From assembly GCA_963721005.1 (NCBI GenBank), contig CAVRHR010000003.1:2294001-2358000 (forward strand): a stretch of DNA of 64,000 nucleotides, given 5' to 3'. Origin of the DNA: VAZQ01 sp963721005. GTDB lineage: Bacteria > Pseudomonadota > Alphaproteobacteria > Rhizobiales > Xanthobacteraceae. This document shows, piece by piece, positions 62,001 to 64,000 of the stretch (position 1 is its first letter; every line of letters begins with the position of its first letter). The notes beneath the pieces are model-generated. The model saw only the letters and a list, made by a program, of their open reading frames with translations, was not told the DNA's origin and did not search any database. The position numbers were made by a program, and so were the translations under genes.

Positions 62001-62717
62001 CTACCGCCCCTTCGAGGCAGACACTCCGGCCCGGCCCAGGCGCCGCCGAGGCGATGCCGAACGCGAAGTCGTTCCGACCGTCATGGTCGCGGGCGCATCC
62101 GCTCCAAAGCCAGAAATACGCAGCCAAAGATTGTCGAATGGCAGGTCCGCCAAACCCGCTATGAAGGCCCGTCTTTGCGCCGAGTCACGGAGCGAGGCAT
62201 TCTTGATCATTATAGGATAATCGATCGCGACCTGGCGTCCGCCCTCAGTATCCAATGCGGAACGCAGCGCAACACAGGCCGCTCGGTCCGAAGCGAACCA
62301 GGAGTTGGTCGACCCGTCGAGGAAGTGAGTTGGCGCGTGGACGGCACAGAATCCATTTGATACGGCGAATCTGGCGATCATTCCGATCACGTCGTGGTTG
62401 CTTCCGCGCCGAAAGTGCTCCGGCCGGAGAACACCGTCCGTATTTGCCCATGGCGCCGCCCTGGCGGCTCCGCTGTAACGGCCGATTGCGGACAACTCCG
62501 CCACGTTCGTATCGAGGATCAACTCCCGTCCCGACTTAGCCATCAGCGCGATCACGTCGCGCTGGCGAGAGAAGGCTGACGCCTCGACTACCACTCGATC
62601 CAGCGGCATTCGGCCCGAACCGAGCAACGTCTCAATCTGCCGATGGAGCGTCCCCAGCCGCAGGAAATGGGCTACTGGTTCGGGTTGGCCGTGCAGGTAG
62701 ACGATGTTCTGGGCCAT
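62001..62717 (-). CDS. Hypothetical protein, possibly truncated at the 3' end
   Basis: 238 residues from the ATG at 62717 (GGAG seven bases upstream). The first 205 residues are well-formed and soluble (MAQNIVYLHGQPEPVAHFLR; VVVEASAFSRQRDVIALMAKSG; MIARFAVSNGFCAVHAPTHFLD; LADLPFDNLWLRISGFGADA), with an alpha/beta barrel-like rhythm. The last 30 residues change to a Ser/Arg-rich tail that looks out of frame. The gene ends five bases before the antitoxin start. I do not know its function. Confidence 0.6.
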   Translation of the reverse strand: MAQNIVYLHGQPEPVAHFLRLGTLHRQIETLLGSGRMPLDRVVVEASAFSRQRDVIALMAKSGRELILDTNVAELSAIGRYSGAARAAPWANTDGVLRPEHFRRGSNHDVIGMIARFAVSNGFCAVHAPTHFLDGSTNSWFASDRAACVALRSALDTEGGRQVAIDYPIMIKNASLRDSAQRRAFIAGLADLPFDNLWLRISGFGADAPATMTVGTTSRSASPRRRLGRAGVSASKGR

Positions 62718-62798
62718 TCTGGCACTCCATCTCCTGCCACAGGTACATTTCGATTTCAAAAAAGTCAACAGTGAAATTGAAATGTAATCGTCGAGTCG

Positions 62799-62823
62799 CC
62801 CCCCCCCGGGGGGGGGGGGGGGG
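62799..62823. repeat. C9G16 homopolymer tract
   Basis: Nine C residues followed by sixteen G residues, capable of forming a hairpin or G-quadruplex. It separates the leftward unknown gene from the rightward winged-helix gene. Such a run may also mark an assembly join or polymerase slippage. Confidence 0.8.
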
Positions 62824-62906
62824 TAACTCTCCCCGCAATACAAATAAGCGTCATATATGTCACCGTTAAGCAGACCTAGATTGCTAGGCTATCACTATTG
62901 ATCTAA

Positions 62907-63386
62907 ATGGACGACATGACGAGCGTGCCCGCCCCATTCGAACCCGCGTCAACACCCAAGCCCGCGCTCGGGGGCAATCGCGTGGTCGATCGCTTCCGCG
63001 AAGCCGGCGAAGCCGGGTGGTCGCCCGTGCCGGATGTACTGATTTTCCACCAGCAGCAGCTCAAGCTGCGGAGTGAGGACTTGAATGTGCTGTTGAACCT
63101 GATCGCTCACTGGTATTCGCCGAGCACTTTGCCGTTCATCCGGCCGACAACCATCGCGAAGCGTATGGGTGTGAGCGCCCGATCTGTTCAGCGGTCAATC
63201 GCGCGGCTGATAGACATGAGATTTATCGCCAAGGTCAGGCACGAAAACGGGCATACCGCTTACGACATGACGCCACTGGTCGTGCGGCTACGGCCGTTCG
63301 CAGCGCAACGACTGGCTGAGCGGCAGGTTCGACAAACCTTGCAGGCCGAAGAGCACAACGGCCGCAAGGCGGGAGATGCAGCGTAG
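62907..63386 (+). CDS. Winged-helix/helix-turn-helix DNA-binding protein, replication-initiator-like
   Basis: 159 residues. A central winged helix includes LIAHWYSPSTLPFIRPTTIAKRMGVSARSVQRSIARLIDMRFI with the recognition helix SARSVQRSIARL, preceded by VLIFHQQQLKLRSEDLNVLLN. This is the N-terminal fold of plasmid and phage replication initiators and of their regulators. The C-terminus is charged and ends ARQRLAERQVRQTLQAEEHNG-type residues. The TAG stop lies inside the tRNA-like gene at 63378. It may come from a mobile element. Confidence 0.65.
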   Translation: MDDMTSVPAPFEPASTPKPALGGNRVVDRFREAGEAGWSPVPDVLIFHQQQLKLRSEDLNVLLNLIAHWYSPSTLPFIRPTTIAKRMGVSARSVQRSIARLIDMRFIAKVRHENGHTAYDMTPLVVRLRPFAAQRLAERQVRQTLQAEEHNGRKAGDAA

Positions 63387-63474
63387 CTCAATGGATAGAG
63401 CACCCCGGTTTCTACAGCCTTGGGTCTGCGGGCTGGCTTGGGAGATGCAGGTTCGACTCCTGCCGCTGTTACCA
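63378..63474 (+). tRNA. tRNA-like gene with an unusual anticodon arm and long variable region
   Basis: Canonical parts: acceptor GCAGCG pairing with CGCTGT, T8-A9, D arm GCTC-AATGGATA-GAGC, T arm GCAGG-TTCGACT-CCTGC and encoded ACCA end. The anticodon arm is odd: CCCCGGTTTCTACAGCCTTGGG pairs only with bulges, and the loop reads either CTA (amber) or TCT (Arg), depending on register. A variable region of about 20 bases follows, longer than in class I tRNAs. The 5' end contains the TAG stop of the preceding gene. It could be a suppressor-like tRNA, an intron-bearing or decayed tRNA-Arg. Total length 97 bases. Confidence 0.55.
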
Positions 63475-63777
63475 ATCACGTTCGCCTCTAGAAGGCGACA
63501 GGACGCCCCGGCAAGTGCCACACTTTCTACCGATCGGCCGCTTGTTGGTGGCGCGCATCTGTCCACGAATCCAACCGCAATCGGGGGTGCATCGAGTAGG
63601 ATCTTGGCTCCGGACCATAGGGCGTGAGGGCAAGAATAGAAACAGCTCACCGGCTTGCAATGCCTTGAAAGAGGCGGCCCCCGGTGCCCAGAAATTTACC
63701 TCGGTCAAATCCGGTCGCTCACGAAGATGATTAAACCAATCTTGGTCGGTAACGGCGACAACGAGCTGGACACCCAT
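63469..63777 (-). pseudogene. Fragment resembling the N-terminus of a putative HNH restriction endonuclease
   Basis: From the ATG at 63777 (GGGGAG six bases upstream) the sequence MGVQLVVAVTDQDWFNHLRERP followed by DLTEVNFWAPG and FKALQAGELFLFLP matches the N-terminal domain of putative HNH endonucleases. After about 55 residues it turns into Arg/Cys-rich sequence with no match and runs into the 3' end of the tRNA-like gene. The HNH catalytic part is missing, so the gene appears cut off by the tRNA-side junction or by a frameshift. Upstream of it, 63778-64000 contains only C-rich runs and no gene. Confidence 0.55.
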
Positions 63778-64000
63778 TATTAGCTCCCCGGCATCCCCAA
63801 CTTGACTGTGTGAGGTTGCGATGCGGTTCTGAGCGCGGGATGCCGAGACGCATCCCCATGGCCGTTGCTCGGATGTAATAGTACTGTTTTGGCCCCCCCT
63901 ACCCCCCCATTCGCCTGGAGGGTCAAAAATATTGAATTGGCCGAACGGCTGTTCCCCTAGTTTGGCTTCGGCTTCCACTCCCGCGCCAGCTTTTGCGCTT

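Noticed and set aside
1..64000. CRISPR array
   Set aside because: No set of regularly spaced 25-40 base direct repeats was found anywhere, and no cas genes are present.

Overview
The window reads as a chromosomal segment of a high-GC alphaproteobacterium of the Hyphomicrobiales (Rhizobiales), close to the Bradyrhizobium/Rhodopseudomonas type. The evidence is the CtrA master regulator beside flagellar fliI/fliJ/flhA, a ChpT-type phosphotransferase next to a cheA-cheW-cheY-cheB-cheR cluster, an EipA (DUF1134) envelope protein, and candidate CtrA boxes and GANTC sites. This placement comes from gene content, not from a database search.

Layout. 0-21 kb is accessory: a cysteine-cluster protein, a TPR/2-oxoglutarate oxygenase with two frameshifts, twin phytanoyl-CoA dioxygenase-like proteins with SEC-C tails, three YncE-type beta-propellers, a two-gene RND efflux system, and two TPR-methyltransferase genes (one internally deleted). 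The most striking region is 14.8-16.9 kb. Two nearly identical fluoride riboswitches, each with its own terminator and a matching promoter, fire divergently. The rightward one leads to a small membrane protein, a DUF1194 (vWA-like) protein and the fluoride exporter CrcB/FluC. The leftward one leads to a beta-propeller gene and possibly more genes behind it.

21.5-35.9 kb is mostly housekeeping: histidine kinase, FAD oxidoreductase lacking its usual redox cysteines, rpmH-rnpA-yidC-engB, a polytopic membrane protein, argB, a HAD phosphatase, an ABC substrate-binding protein, dapD, a DUF805 protein and dapE. 35.9-40.1 kb holds a secreted protein, truA, fmt and a DUF3617 protein. 40.3-47.5 kb holds flhA, an ECF sigma/anti-sigma pair, fliJ, fliI and ctrA. 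47.6-51.3 kb holds an orphan molybdenum hydroxylase large subunit, a small secreted protein and an aldo/keto reductase. 51.3-57.9 kb is the leftward chemotaxis operon. In the sequence as given, cheA carries a one-base frameshift near its 5' end. 58-60.8 kb holds a YHS-domain protein, eipA and a coiled-coil membrane protein.

After tRNA-Val at 60.84 kb the character changes to an island-like stretch: phased CGTGCA repeats, a RES/Xre toxin-antitoxin pair, a gene of unknown function, a C9G16 homopolymer tract, a winged-helix protein whose stop codon lies inside a tRNA-like gene, and a gene fragment resembling an HNH endonuclease N-terminus. Several genes across the window carry single-base indels at or near short homopolymers. 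Read errors and real decay cannot be separated from the sequence alone, so these genes are described with both possibilities open.
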